Notes: generated from the letters alone by a model not told the origin. Positions 8,701-18,491 are shown, counted from the first letter of the stretch. The stretch is DNA of 64,000 nt from CAYNWT01 sp964485095 (GCA_964485095.1 CAZAIB010000014.1:1-64000), one strand, 5' to 3'. A program made the numbers and translations.

Positions 8701-10620
8701 GTGCGTCAGCTTCCTCACTCAATCGCGACTCGTGTTTTATCGACCAGCCTGTTGCTTCTCGCGTTCATCGTTCTGCATCAGCGACCGGCAATCGCTCAGG
8801 CTGAGAAACCGAACATCGTCTACATCATGGCGGACGAACTCGGCTACTACGAATTGTCACACATGGGCAATCCGCACATCAAAACGCCCAACATCGACCG
8901 CATGGCCGCTACCGGGATGCGGTTCACGCAGGGCCTCGCCGGTTCTTCAGTCTGCGCGCCGACGCGTTGCGTGTTGATGACCGGCAAACACAGCGGACAC
9001 ACGTCGGTGCGAGCCAACGGAGGCGGAACCCCGCTGCGAAGCGAAGAGGCAACCATCGCCAGCATGCTAAAAGAGCAGGGCTATGCGACGGGCGGTTTTG
9101 GCAAGTGGGGCTGCGGCGGACGCGGTTCGACCGGTGTTCCTGAAAAGCACGGCTTCGATGAATTCGTTGGCTACTACGACCAGGTTCACGCTCACAGCTA
9201 CTACCCAAAGTACATCGTTCGCAACAGTGAAGAACTGCCACTGAAGGGTAACAAGGGCATGAGCACCGGTGAGACGTATTCACACTACGTCATCGTCGAA
9301 CACGGCATGAACTTCATTCGCAGGAACAAAGACAAACCCTTCTTCTGCTACCTGCCCATCACACCGCCGCACGGACTGTTCGACATCCCGGACAACGATC
9401 CGGCATGGGCGATGTACAAAGACAAGGACTGGCCCGACCAGGCAAAACGATATGCGGCGATGGTCACGATGGTGGACCGCCAGGTGGGCGACGTATTCAA
9501 ACTGCTGGAAGAACTTCGCCTCGACAAGAACACACTGGTCGTGTTCTGTGGAGACAATGGCGGCAACGATTACTTCGTCACAAAGGAACACAAACGAGGT
9601 TTCTTTGGAGCCAACAAGCATCCGCAAACGGGGATCGAATTCCGCGGACGCAAGGGAACGCTGTACGAAGGCGGACTACGAATTCCGATGATCGCAAAGT
9701 GGCCCGGACGAATCGCCGAAGGCAAAGTCAGCGATCACTTGTGGTACTTTCCGGATGTGCTGCCGACCATCGCCGAAATCACCGGCGCAAAGCCGCCCGC
9801 TGATATCGACGGCATCTCGATTGTGCCGGAACTATTCGGAACCACAGCGGCAGGCCGCGAACAGCAAAAGCACGAGTACCTCTACTGGGAACTTGGCAGC
9901 AAAACAGCCGTGCGCTGGAACGACTGGAAAGCCGTTCGCCCCAGCGCGAAAGCAGACTGGGAACTCTACGACTTAAGCAAAGACATCAGCGAAGCCAACG
10001 ACCTCGCGGCCGCCGAACCGAAGGTTCTCGCCACGATCAAAGGCTTCGCCGCAGCGGCCCATGTGGATGCCGTTGAGGGAACCTTTCATGACCGAGCGAT
10101 CCACGAACGCGACCGCCGGGCCAAGTTTGGCGACTTCCCACAACCACAACGTCGGCGACGGGGCAAAAACACCAAGCTGCCGCAAAGGGGGCTAATTCCA
10201 ACGAAAGACCTCAAAATCGTCCGCGTCAGCAGCCAGGCCGACGGAAATGACCGAAGCGGCGCCAGCATGATTGACGGAGATTCACGTACTCATTGGCATA
10301 CACAGTTCAACCGCGGAATAAAGAAGCACCCGCACGAAGTCGTCATCGATCTCGGGCAGGTCCGCACAGTCAAAGGCGTTCGATACATGAGCCGGCAGGA
10401 CAGCGGCTGGAACGGAGCACTCGCGAAGTGCGAACTTGCCGTCAGTGACTCGGCAGACACATTCCCCACCAAAACGAATCCCGTCACGTTCAGGAAAACA
10501 AGAGAACCGCAGGAAGCCCGGTTCAATGGAACCGGCCGCTACCTGCACCTACGAATCCTAAGCGAAGTCAACAACGGCCCGTGGGCCTCAATTGCAGAAC
10601 TTGGTGTCATCGGCCAGTAG
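8701..10620 (+). CDS. sulfatase with C-terminal F5/8 type C (discoidin-like) domain
   Basis: This exported 639-residue protein has a signal peptide (about residues 1-33) and a sulfatase catalytic domain with C85-A-P-T-R89 as the formylglycine site. The usual Asp-Asp metal pair is D45-E46 here (ADELGY), a conservative change. GKWGCGG and GDNGGND follow. Residues about 500-639 form a discoidin/CBM32-like beta-sandwich (SASMIDGD-type start, HWHTQF, VVIDLG, GRYLHLRI), which in related enzymes binds carbohydrate. It starts at GTG 8701, the only start that keeps the signal peptide. Its substrate is probably a sulfated glycan. Confidence 0.88.
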   Translation: MRQLPHSIATRVLSTSLLLLAFIVLHQRPAIAQAEKPNIVYIMADELGYYELSHMGNPHIKTPNIDRMAATGMRFTQGLAGSSVCAPTRCVLMTGKHSGHTSVRANGGGTPLRSEEATIASMLKEQGYATGGFGKWGCGGRGSTGVPEKHGFDEFVGYYDQVHAHSYYPKYIVRNSEELPLKGNKGMSTGETYSHYVIVEHGMNFIRRNKDKPFFCYLPITPPHGLFDIPDNDPAWAMYKDKDWPDQAKRYAAMVTMVDRQVGDVFKLLEELRLDKNTLVVFCGDNGGNDYFVTKEHKRGFFGANKHPQTGIEFRGRKGTLYEGGLRIPMIAKWPGRIAEGKVSDHLWYFPDVLPTIAEITGAKPPADIDGISIVPELFGTTAAGREQQKHEYLYWELGSKTAVRWNDWKAVRPSAKADWELYDLSKDISEANDLAAAEPKVLATIKGFAAAAHVDAVEGTFHDRAIHERDRRAKFGDFPQPQRRRRGKNTKLPQRGLIPTKDLKIVRVSSQADGNDRSGASMIDGDSRTHWHTQFNRGIKKHPHEVVIDLGQVRTVKGVRYMSRQDSGWNGALAKCELAVSDSADTFPTKTNPVTFRKTREPQEARFNGTGRYLHLRILSEVNNGPWASIAELGVIGQ

Positions 10621-10688
10621 CCCGTATACTGGTCGACACCAGAACCAACCGACAGACCTCAATCTCCCAAGCACTAGATTCACCCAGA

Positions 10689-12422
10689 ATGCTCGCCGGC
10701 CCGATCTTCAACCGTGAACTTATCACGGCCCCACGAAAAACCAGCCACTTCCTCCTCCGCGCCGGATACGTCGCCGCGTTGTTCGTGCTCATGTACACAA
10801 CGCGCCAAACGACCATCGGCTTCCAGGAAGTCCGCAACATCGGAGACATCGCGCGCTTTGGCGGACTGGTGTTCCAGGTGTTCTCACTGGTTCAACTTTC
10901 ACTGGTCATGTTCTTCGCGCTACTGCTAACCGCAGGCAACATCGCGCAGGAGAAAGACCGTCGAACGCTCATCCTGTTACTCATGACCGACTTGCGCAGC
11001 CGAGAAATGGTTCTCGGAAAACTGGGCGCGAGTCTCCTGATTGTGTTTGTCCTGATCGCAGCATCCGCGCCCGTGATGTGCTTCCTGTACATGCTGGGTG
11101 GCATTTCCACAGATCAAATCATCTGGTCGCTGGCGATATGTTCGGCCACTGCCATCGCCGCCGGTTGCTGGGGCGCACTGGTTGCGTTTTGGCGAGACAA
11201 GACCTTTCAGACGCTGGCCATCAGCGTCCTGGGAATCGTCGCCTTTCTGGTTCTGCTTGAAGGTGCCGCAGCTTTGATGGGTGAAGGCAGTATTGCTCAA
11301 ACCATCGCGGGCGCCCTGAACCCGTACCGCGCGATGTCGGCTGTATTGAACCCGCTTGCCAATGTTGAATCCGGTGTTGCCACAGTCTCCGCCGTTGTGC
11401 CGGTCGTGTCGCTGCTGGCGTTCGCCTTGGGAATGAGCCTGTTCACAATCGGCCGCCTAAGAACATGGAACCCGTCGCAGCTGGTCTACCAACGCGTCGA
11501 TGAAGACGATGACGCCGCAACGGAAAGCCGCGTCAAACACCGCAGCATCTGGACCAATCCGGTCATCTGGCGAGAAATCTGCACCCGCGCTTACGGCCGC
11601 AAGATTGTTTTCATCAAACTGGCTTATGTCGCCATCGCCGCTCTTGTGACGTGGTACCTGGCCACCAGCGCGGATGACGGATCGCTTGTGCTGGGCATGG
11701 TGTCGCGTTCTGGCTTCGCCTTCGTGGCGCTTACGGTTATCAGCCTGCTGCTCATCAACGCCCAGGCAGTGACATCGCTCACCAGCGAACGTGACGGCCA
11801 GACGCTGGAACTCCTCCTGGCCACAGACATCAGCGCCAAAGAATTCATCCTCGGCAAAATCGGCGGCGCGCTTTGGAACTCGAAAGAACTCATTCTGGTT
11901 CCATTCATCATGCTGGGTTACCTCATGTATTCGGGGAACCTGGGCATCACGACCGAAAACATGATCTACCTCATCATCGGTTACTCGGCGCTGGTCGTGT
12001 TCTCAGCGATGCTGGGACTGCACTCAGGACTCAGCTACGAGAACTCACGGTCGTCTATTGCCAACAGCCTGGGCACGATCTTCTTCCTGTTCATCGGCAT
12101 CTTCATTTTCATGATCCTGCTAGTTGAAGCTCGATCGTCATTCGCGATCCAGTTCCAAAGCTTCCTGATTTTCATCATCGTCGGCAGCATGGGCTTGTAC
12201 GGTTCTCTGACAAACAAGAACCCATCCAACGCTCTCACTTTGGCCGCGGCACTTCTGCCATTCCTAACCTTCTACGCCATCACTGAGTTCCTATTGGACG
12301 GTTCACTGGGTGTCTGCATGTGGATTACCGTCGCCTATGGCTTTGCCACCATCGCCATGCTTGTCCCCGCCGTCAGCGACTTCGACGTCGCACTCGGCCG
12401 AACAACATCCGACAACGGGTAA
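10689..12422 (+). CDS. ABC-2 family transporter permease, two-unit type
   Basis: This 577-residue membrane protein starts at the ATG at 10689; upstream in-frame sequence overlaps the sulfatase stop and looks non-coding. The N-terminal FNRELITAPRK segment is followed by two ABC-2-like units, each with an EKDRRTLILLL- or SERDGQTLELLL-type motif (about residues 80 and 370). It resembles the permease at 527-2275 in architecture, but the two are clearly diverged. No ATPase gene is adjacent. The transported substrate is unknown. Confidence 0.8.
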   Translation: MLAGPIFNRELITAPRKTSHFLLRAGYVAALFVLMYTTRQTTIGFQEVRNIGDIARFGGLVFQVFSLVQLSLVMFFALLLTAGNIAQEKDRRTLILLLMTDLRSREMVLGKLGASLLIVFVLIAASAPVMCFLYMLGGISTDQIIWSLAICSATAIAAGCWGALVAFWRDKTFQTLAISVLGIVAFLVLLEGAAALMGEGSIAQTIAGALNPYRAMSAVLNPLANVESGVATVSAVVPVVSLLAFALGMSLFTIGRLRTWNPSQLVYQRVDEDDDAATESRVKHRSIWTNPVIWREICTRAYGRKIVFIKLAYVAIAALVTWYLATSADDGSLVLGMVSRSGFAFVALTVISLLLINAQAVTSLTSERDGQTLELLLATDISAKEFILGKIGGALWNSKELILVPFIMLGYLMYSGNLGITTENMIYLIIGYSALVVFSAMLGLHSGLSYENSRSSIANSLGTIFFLFIGIFIFMILLVEARSSFAIQFQSFLIFIIVGSMGLYGSLTNKNPSNALTLAAALLPFLTFYAITEFLLDGSLGVCMWITVAYGFATIAMLVPAVSDFDVALGRTTSDNG

Positions 12423-12485
12423 GAACGAACTACCGCGGTTTTAGACTCGTCGTTACGCAGCCCGCCAATCAGGCAGGAGCCCTGG

Positions 12486-12700
12486 ACTAGTGGTGCGTCG
12501 ACCATAAATCTCATGTAGTCTTGTACTTGGGGCCTCCGAGCCCCAAGGTCTTCCGGCGAACCTAGGTCGCAAGCGTTGATCGATATTTAAGCGTGGACAG
12601 GACGATCATTGAGATGGGGGAATCGCTCGTGCTTGGGGCTCGGAGGCCCGCAAGTACGGGACACTATCACCTGACATTCATCAATAGACACACCACTAGT
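12486..12700. mobile_element. MITE-like element with long imperfect terminal inverted repeats
   Basis: Left arm 12486-12547 and right arm 12632-12700 are imperfect reverse complements. The outer 14 bp match with one difference (both ends are ACTAGTGGTG), and the inner ~25 bp around CTTGGGGC match almost perfectly. Each inner block is itself a palindrome (CTTGGGGC...GCCCCAAG), so the element can fold at two levels. The 215-bp unit has no coding capacity. It ends 8 bp before the ribosome binding site of the next gene. A target duplication cannot be read because the ends are the palindrome ACTAGT. Confidence 0.65.
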
Positions 12701-12708
12701 GACTGTCG

Positions 12709-12714
12709 AAGGAG
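12709..12714 (+). promoter_or_regulatory. ribosome binding site AAGGAG
   Basis: AAGGAG lies directly against an ATG at 12715 (no spacer) but 9 nt before the ATG at 12724, so it selects 12724 as the start of the next gene. Confidence 0.7.
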
Positions 12715-12723
12715 ATGACACCC

Positions 12724-13494
12724 ATGGCCTCAGCAAATCAGACTGTCGGAACCAATATCGAATTCTCCGGCCTAAGTTTCTCCACGTCGCGACCACACCA
12801 GTTTGGTCTCGTCATAAATGGGCCAGCTCCGGAAGGTCCGGCCGACTACCTCCACGACATTCTGCTTGCCCCCGAAAACCGCGAAGCGTTCCTGAACCTC
12901 ATCGAAACCGAATACCTGGTCGTCTGCAAGAACCTCCAAACCGACGCTCCCACGTACCGGCGAGTCCGCGGCAAATCGAGCCACGGAAAACTAAGCCAGG
13001 CAGAGTACTTCCATCACGATGGATGCAGTTGCCCCACCAAACCGCGCGTTGTCGAGATCCGTCTGCCTCATCAGCAAATCTCTCGCAACATTCATACAGC
13101 GATTGCCCGCTTTCCACAGGTCATGCACGCGATGCTGGCCGCACTCCCCGACCGCTTTCGCGCAGACACTGAGATCGCCGACTACCAGGCTCAGTTTTCC
13201 GGCGATGAATCCGAGTTCCCACCAGTCGAGACGTGGGACAAGATCCAGGGCCGAGTCATCCGTTTGGTTCGCCGCGAGATGGACGCCGAAACCTGCCGAG
13301 CTTACTACCGCGATGTCGACAAATTGTCCGACGCCTACGTGCTGCCCTGGGAAATGGGCGAGAGTCGCCTGATGGTCAACAATGCCGCGGACCTTACCAG
13401 GACCACGCAACACCGCCGGGCGTATCAAAAGATCCGCACTGCCAACGAACAAAACGGTAGCCTGGTAAAACGCTGGACCGCCGAAGAAGCCTGA
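12724..13494 (+). CDS. uncharacterised protein with possible Fe(II)/2-oxoglutarate oxygenase features
   Basis: This 256-residue soluble protein was not recognised with certainty. It has H97-H98-D99 within EYFHHDG and, about 130 residues later, TTQHRRAY with H230 and R231. An HxD motif plus a distal His and nearby Arg is the ligand pattern of TauD-like Fe(II)/2OG oxygenases, and the spacing fits. C101 and C103 lie next to the first motif. There are no signal peptide or membrane segments. It stands alone just after the MITE-like element and converges on the EEP gene. The oxygenase reading is an inference from motif spacing. Confidence 0.6.
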   Translation: MASANQTVGTNIEFSGLSFSTSRPHQFGLVINGPAPEGPADYLHDILLAPENREAFLNLIETEYLVVCKNLQTDAPTYRRVRGKSSHGKLSQAEYFHHDGCSCPTKPRVVEIRLPHQQISRNIHTAIARFPQVMHAMLAALPDRFRADTEIADYQAQFSGDESEFPPVETWDKIQGRVIRLVRREMDAETCRAYYRDVDKLSDAYVLPWEMGESRLMVNNAADLTRTTQHRRAYQKIRTANEQNGSLVKRWTAEEA

Positions 13495-13513
13495 GCCGTG
13501 AGGCGGCCTCCAC

Positions 13514-14446
13514 TTACTTCCGACTCTCTACGTTCGAACCTACTTCGCCGCCAACCGCAAAGACAGACATCACCGCACAATGATCTGAAACGTCATTGTG
13601 AATCACTTTGTGCTCAAGCACAGTCCAGTCGCGCGGTGCGAAGATGAGGTCGATTCTCTGGTCGGGATAGTCCACTGGGAAAGTCGGTTCGCCGACCAAC
13701 TGGCCTGCAAAGTGGTTCGTTCCCCACAGCCGCTTTATCGATTCCGAATCAGGTCCGGCATTGAAATCACCGGCCATGATGGAACCAACCGTACCGGGAT
13801 ACTCCAGCAACTGATCCACCTGCGCCAGATTGTTATCCATGTCATAAGAATCGTTGTGTAACGACCAAACCCCAACCGGACCACTGGGAAGCATGACCCG
13901 CACGAACAACGCGCGGCGACTGTTCTTAGTGATATAGAATGGCCGCCGACCCGCCAGCGACAGGTTCGCGACTGGCTCAATCGGGTATCGCGAGAGAACC
14001 GCATTGCCACCCACAACTCTTAGGAAGGGCAACCCAAAGCAGTAGTTCTCTCCAAACACCCAGTGCCGCAGCCCCGTCTTTCGCGCCAGTTCTGCCACCT
14101 GATTCACATCGCACGGACCGGCTTCTGTCATCACTTCGGACAGGCAAACGATATCCGGATTCTCAGCCCGAATAATCGCGGCCAGCTTGTCCAATCGGTC
14201 AAGCACAGCCGCTTCAGATTCAAACGACACGGCGCCAGTCATCACAAAGCATTTGGCGAGGTTGAACGCCATCACTCGAACCTGACCAGCAGCTTCGACA
14301 GGGACTTCGTCGACTGCCGTTGTCTCCGAGCCCTGCGACGGCTGCTCTCCACCAGCCAGGACCGTGCCGTTAACAACAAACAGCACACCACCGACGACGA
14401 TGCCGATCGTCAGCAAAACCACGAGTACTTTGAGCCGTTTCTTCAT
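13514..14446 (-). CDS. endonuclease/exonuclease/phosphatase (EEP) family protein, membrane-anchored
   Basis: This is a 310-residue protein from the ATG at 14446 (an upstream TTG adds four residues). An N-terminal hydrophobic segment (about residues 5-28) would anchor it or export it. The EEP fold motifs are in order: MAFNLAK, CLSEV (metal-binding Glu), SLHND, AGDFNAGPD (catalytic Asp/Asn), RIDLIFAP and SDHCAV (catalytic Asp-His). The family includes nucleases and phosphodiesterases such as lipid or inositol phosphatases. Export argues against a DNA-repair role. The exact substrate is unknown. Confidence 0.82.
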   Translation of the reverse strand: MKKRLKVLVVLLTIGIVVGGVLFVVNGTVLAGGEQPSQGSETTAVDEVPVEAAGQVRVMAFNLAKCFVMTGAVSFESEAAVLDRLDKLAAIIRAENPDIVCLSEVMTEAGPCDVNQVAELARKTGLRHWVFGENYCFGLPFLRVVGGNAVLSRYPIEPVANLSLAGRRPFYITKNSRRALFVRVMLPSGPVGVWSLHNDSYDMDNNLAQVDQLLEYPGTVGSIMAGDFNAGPDSESIKRLWGTNHFAGQLVGEPTFPVDYPDQRIDLIFAPRDWTVLEHKVIHNDVSDHCAVMSVFAVGGEVGSNVESRK

Positions 14447-14568
14447 GCTGATAGCCAATGCTGCTCGGTTGGTCTCACTCGCTCAATATGAGCAAGCCCC
14501 GCGACGGACGTCACTACTGGGGACAACTGCCTGGGCGATTTGCAGTCGGCAGCGGGCTGCGTTCGATC

Positions 14569-15123
14569 TCACGCGGTCGGGAACAGTGTCGCAACATCGA
14601 GCGTCAAGTCAGGGTCATACAACGTCGCAATCACCGCATCACGTCCAAAAGTCGCCACGCTGGAATAGCCAGACTCACCTGGAGTCCTGTGAACGACAAC
14701 GGACTCCGACTTAACGTCAACCACCCAGTAGTCACTCACACCACTCGCTGCATACAACTCCGCCTTCTCGCCCAGATCGTAAGCCAGACTGCTGTCGGCA
14801 ACTTCTATCAACAACGTAATGTCGGATGGTCCGGGACGACCATCCCGGTAGCTTCGTTCTTTCACCCAGACAATGTCCGGCTCAGGGGCGCTATCGGAAG
14901 CAGCAACTCCGACGGAGTGCTGCACTCGCACCCGAATCTGCGAAGCATCTGTGCTGGCGAAGCTCCACCGGGTCAACAAGTCGACGATATCTTCATGGAT
15001 CGGACCAATCGGCGACATCTCGCGAATCTGTCCGTGAATGAGTTCCAACCGGCGGCCCTCGAGTACACCGGTCCGGACCAGGCGATCATATTCGGCAATT
15101 GAGAAGTGAGCTGTCGTGCTCAT
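14569..15123 (-). CDS. Uma2 family protein (PD-(D/E)XK nuclease fold)
   Basis: This 184-residue protein carries the family core: RRLELIHGQIREMSP at the start, EPDIVWV, LLIEVADSS and YWVVDV, with Glu/Asp residues arranged as in restriction-endonuclease-like folds. Uma2 (DUF820) genes occur in very many copies in cyanobacteria and planctomycetes, and their role is not established. It starts at the ATG at 15123. It lies just downstream of the DUF1501 gene on the same strand, but 100 bp away, so probably as its own unit. Confidence 0.85.
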   Translation of the reverse strand: MSTTAHFSIAEYDRLVRTGVLEGRRLELIHGQIREMSPIGPIHEDIVDLLTRWSFASTDASQIRVRVQHSVGVAASDSAPEPDIVWVKERSYRDGRPGPSDITLLIEVADSSLAYDLGEKAELYAASGVSDYWVVDVKSESVVVHRTPGESGYSSVATFGRDAVIATLYDPDLTLDVATLFPTA

Positions 15124-15231
15124 AGGTCGAACCAGATTCAGAAAGTCGGCTGTCTTCTTTCATTGTGCGAACCAGCGCAGACCGAACAAGATCTTGTTCG
15201 CGCCCAGATCCATCCATTCACAGAACAACGA

Positions 15232-16563
15232 CTACCCCAGCAGAGCTTCGATCGGTTCGGAGTCATGATCAGAAAGCGGAATCGGACGTCCAACGTTGCT
15301 GATGTTCGTGTCAGTGTGATCCAAACCAAGCGCGTTGCAGATGGTGGCCATGAAGTTTGGAACCGAAACGGCGTTCTTCGCAATCTTGACGCCGTCCTTT
15401 TCAGTCGCCCCGTAAACCTGACCGCCCTTGATGCCGCCGCCTCCAAGCACCGTGCTCCAACTGCCAGGCCAGTGATCTCGACCGCCGTTGTCGTTGATCT
15501 TTGGCGTCCGACCGAATTCGCCCATCCAGACGACCAACGTCGAATCCAACAGCCCGCGGTCCCTGAGGTCCGTCATTAATGTGCCCCACGCCGGGTCAAG
15601 AACCTCACACAGGCCTTTGACTGATGCAAAGTTCTCAGCATGAGTGTCCCAGCCAATCCCCGCGTTGCCATCCGTTCCGCTCAGCGCGACTTCAACGAAT
15701 GGAACGCCCCGCTCCACCAACCGGCGAGCCAGCAGACATCCCTGGCCAAACTGGTTCCGTCCGTACGCATCGCGCAGAGTATCTTTCTCTTCATCCAGCG
15801 TGAACGCCTTGACTGCTTCTGATCGCATCATCTTCACGGCCTGCAGGTACGACTCTCGGTGACTGTTTCCAGGTACGCCGGGTCGGGCCTTAATGAAGTC
15901 GTGTTCCAGGCCGGAAAGCAACTCCAACCGCGCATCGGCCTGCTTACGTGTGACACCTTCCGGAAGGTCGAGATTCTGCACACGCAGCGAGTTGGAATAA
16001 TCGCCGTCCTGGGGAACCGGGGTGTTCTGACCACCGACAACCAACGGAGTATGTTTCGGTCCCAGGAAACCAGGACCAAATGCCGCCGGGCTCAAAAACC
16101 GATAAGGCGCGATGCTGACAAAATTGGGCAGTTCAGAATTCGCATCGCCCAGACGTTCGCTGAGAAAAGAACCCATCGTCGGATAAGCGATCGGCCCCTG
16201 CGGCAGGTAGCCTGTCCGCATCATGTATGTCGCTCGAGTGTGGTCGCCTTCCTTGGTAGCCATCGATCGGACTATCGCCAGATCCTTCATCTGCTTCGCA
16301 ACAGTCGGCAGGTGCTCACCAATCTGAATGCCCGGAACCGACGTATCGATCGGCTTGAACTCACCGCCATTTTCGTGATCCGGCTTCGGATCGAACGTAT
16401 CAACCTGGCTCGGCCCACCGCTCATCCAAAGCAAAATGCAAGCCCGCTTGCGCTTCGGATCCTGCGCCGCCGCGCGAGCGAAACTTGGGAACCAGTTGGA
16501 CAGCGACATCCCCAATGCACCACAGCTTGTCAGCCTCAGCATGTCTCGACGTGAAGTGTTCAT
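15232..16563 (-). CDS. DUF1501 domain protein (exported, Tat-type signal)
   Basis: This 443-residue protein has a twin-arginine type leader (TSRRDMLRL, about residues 1-30). Family marks are LLWMSGGPSQVDTFDPKP, MGEFGRTP near residue 350, and a conserved C-terminal GLDHTDT segment. DUF1501 proteins belong to the alkaline phosphatase/sulfatase-like fold and are nearly always encoded beside DUF1549/DUF1553 proteins in Planctomycetota and Verrucomicrobia, as here (43 bp downstream). Their biochemical role is not known. It is probably co-transcribed with the upstream gene. Confidence 0.9.
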   Translation of the reverse strand: MNTSRRDMLRLTSCGALGMSLSNWFPSFARAAAQDPKRKRACILLWMSGGPSQVDTFDPKPDHENGGEFKPIDTSVPGIQIGEHLPTVAKQMKDLAIVRSMATKEGDHTRATYMMRTGYLPQGPIAYPTMGSFLSERLGDANSELPNFVSIAPYRFLSPAAFGPGFLGPKHTPLVVGGQNTPVPQDGDYSNSLRVQNLDLPEGVTRKQADARLELLSGLEHDFIKARPGVPGNSHRESYLQAVKMMRSEAVKAFTLDEEKDTLRDAYGRNQFGQGCLLARRLVERGVPFVEVALSGTDGNAGIGWDTHAENFASVKGLCEVLDPAWGTLMTDLRDRGLLDSTLVVWMGEFGRTPKINDNGGRDHWPGSWSTVLGGGGIKGGQVYGATEKDGVKIAKNAVSVPNFMATICNALGLDHTDTNISNVGRPIPLSDHDSEPIEALLG

Positions 16564-16606
16564 CGTATTTCTCCGTGTCGTCGCAGGACGAATTGGTCCG
16601 CAGCCA

Positions 16607-18154
16607 CTAGTGATTCAACAAGAACTCGCTTGAGTTCAACAAAGCCCAAAACACATCGGTGAGCGCCGTCTTCGCATCGTCGCTGGCTCCACCGGACTTC
16701 ACATACTTCACGAATTTCTCTCGTTCCGGCGCCGTGGGCTTGCGGCTTAACGTCGCAAGGAACAAAGTCTCAACGCGATCCTCGTCACTCATGAACGGAA
16801 CATTCGCAACCGCGGCCAGCGTCTGGCTGTTCTCCAAATGAGTGTGCAGCGCGACGAACTCACCGTTCATCATGGCCAGCGCCTGCAGGATTGTTGTCTG
16901 CTGTTCGGTCCGAGAATCGCTGTCATTGCGAAACAGTTCCAGGAACTCAGATCGAGGCGTATTTTGCTGCAGCACGAAGGGCTGATCGGCTCGGTACGCT
17001 TCGAAGTGGCCTGTCGCTTCTGCCAGCGTGTCGAAGATCTGTTCTTCCGTCAGCCCCTTTACCGCCATCCGAGCGAACAGTTCAGGCGTTTCCTGAGAAG
17101 CGTCTGTTTGCTGACTGGTTCGTTGATACGTCTTCGTCCCGGTCATCGCTCGGACCATGAACTTCAAATCACAACCGCTTGCCACAAACGATTCCGACAA
17201 CAGTTTCAATAGCTCCGGATGGCTGGCCGGGTTCTCCGCTGAGAAATCATCGACGGGCTCGACCAAACCTCGCCCATAGAAGTGGCCCCAAAGCCGGTTC
17301 ACCGCCACCTCAGCGAAGAATGGGTTGTTCTCATCAACAATCCACTGCGCCAACGATCTTCGAGCGTCAGCGTTAGTTTTCAGATCGGGAGCACCGCCGG
17401 TTAAGTACGCGGCCGTAACACTGTCTTCCGAATCGGGGATCTTTATCGTCCCGGGCTTTAGCTTTGCCCCAGCCATGTTCTGCGTCGGATCGACACCAGA
17501 GAAGAACGCGGCAAACTGCCAGAATTGTTCCTGCTTCCACTCATCAAACGGATGGTCATGACACTGAGCACACCCGATGCGGCGACCGAGGAAAACTCGC
17601 GACGTCGCGGACGCCAGGTTCTCAGGCTTGCCTTCTTTGGCGATATAGAAACCGGCCGGCGTTGGGCCGTCGCCTTCAGCGTACTGCGATGGAGTTCCGT
17701 TGGCGTTAAGTGGTGAGTCCACAATCTGCCGCACAAACTCGTCGTAACGGATGTCTTCGGCTAACGCTTTCCGCAACCACGCTTCGAAGCCCGGCACGGC
17801 TTGGCTTAACCGCAGATCGCCGATCGCTTCAGGTATCAACGCGTTCCGCCACATCGTCGTGAAGTTCACAACGTAGCGCGAACTCTCCAGCAACTCGTCC
17901 ACCAATTCTGCGCGTTTGGTGGAGGTCTTATCGGCCAGAAATTCCCGAACGCGCGATACGGGCGGAATCTTTCCCGCCACGTCCAGGTACACCCGGCGGA
18001 TGAACTCGGCGTCCGAACAAGCTGGAGCAGGGGTCGCTTTCTCTTTGGAGATGCGAACAGAGATCAATTCGTCAATCTGTTGGCTAAGCTCGGCAGGAGC
18101 CTGGGCCAGGGTGGTCGTGGCAGAAAGACAGAAGATAAGTGCGGCGGTTCTCAT
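16607..18154 (-). CDS. DUF1549/DUF1553 domain protein, short form without cytochrome module
   Basis: This 515-residue protein has a signal peptide (about residues 1-17). The DUF1549 part includes FIRRVYLDVAGKIP and CAQCHDHPFDEW, a Cys-x-x-Cys-His-Asp-His motif that may bind metal or haem. The DUF1553 part follows with VNRLWGHFYGRGLVEP and FSAENPASHPELL. It lacks the N-terminal CxxCH planctomycete cytochrome module found in the larger paralogue at 43488. It is paired with the DUF1501 gene in one operon. These pairs are assumed to act at the cell surface; the function is undetermined. Confidence 0.88.
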   Translation of the reverse strand: MRTAALIFCLSATTTLAQAPAELSQQIDELISVRISKEKATPAPACSDAEFIRRVYLDVAGKIPPVSRVREFLADKTSTKRAELVDELLESSRYVVNFTTMWRNALIPEAIGDLRLSQAVPGFEAWLRKALAEDIRYDEFVRQIVDSPLNANGTPSQYAEGDGPTPAGFYIAKEGKPENLASATSRVFLGRRIGCAQCHDHPFDEWKQEQFWQFAAFFSGVDPTQNMAGAKLKPGTIKIPDSEDSVTAAYLTGGAPDLKTNADARRSLAQWIVDENNPFFAEVAVNRLWGHFYGRGLVEPVDDFSAENPASHPELLKLLSESFVASGCDLKFMVRAMTGTKTYQRTSQQTDASQETPELFARMAVKGLTEEQIFDTLAEATGHFEAYRADQPFVLQQNTPRSEFLELFRNDSDSRTEQQTTILQALAMMNGEFVALHTHLENSQTLAAVANVPFMSDEDRVETLFLATLSRKPTAPEREKFVKYVKSGGASDDAKTALTDVFWALLNSSEFLLNH

Positions 18155-18491
18155 TAGTTCAGTCTACCAAACACGGACTCGAGCACCAAAACACGGCGTC
18201 CTATGACAATATGTCGGTTTGCGAAGAACGACGTAACCAACATGATCACCAGCACTTCGGCATTTGTTCGACTATCCTGGCGAACAAACGAGATTGACCC
18301 AAACCTCCTAATGAACTACTGAACCAACATTGAGGGAGTCGAACGAAACTCCCGCCCCAGCAAGTGGTTGCGTCAAACCGCCGACGATTTGGACCTCCGG
18401 CGTCGGCAACAAAACTATGACGGCACCGACGCGGCCCAGCTTGCTCCATCCAATTTGGGTGTTCACCCGACTCTTTCAAGATCCAATTTAA
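18155..18491. other. divergent intergenic region / helicase leader
   Basis: 337 bp separate the DUF1553 gene (minus) from the helicase gene (plus), so promoters for both should lie here. The only structure seen is a weak hairpin (GGGAGT at 18334 with ACTCCC at 18348, 8-nt loop) in what would be a long 5' leader of the helicase mRNA. No small gene is visible. Confidence 0.35.

Noticed and set aside
15859..16554. A 231-codon open frame opposite the DUF1501 gene
   Set aside because: Antisense shadow of a well-supported gene, with no motif and no ribosome binding site.
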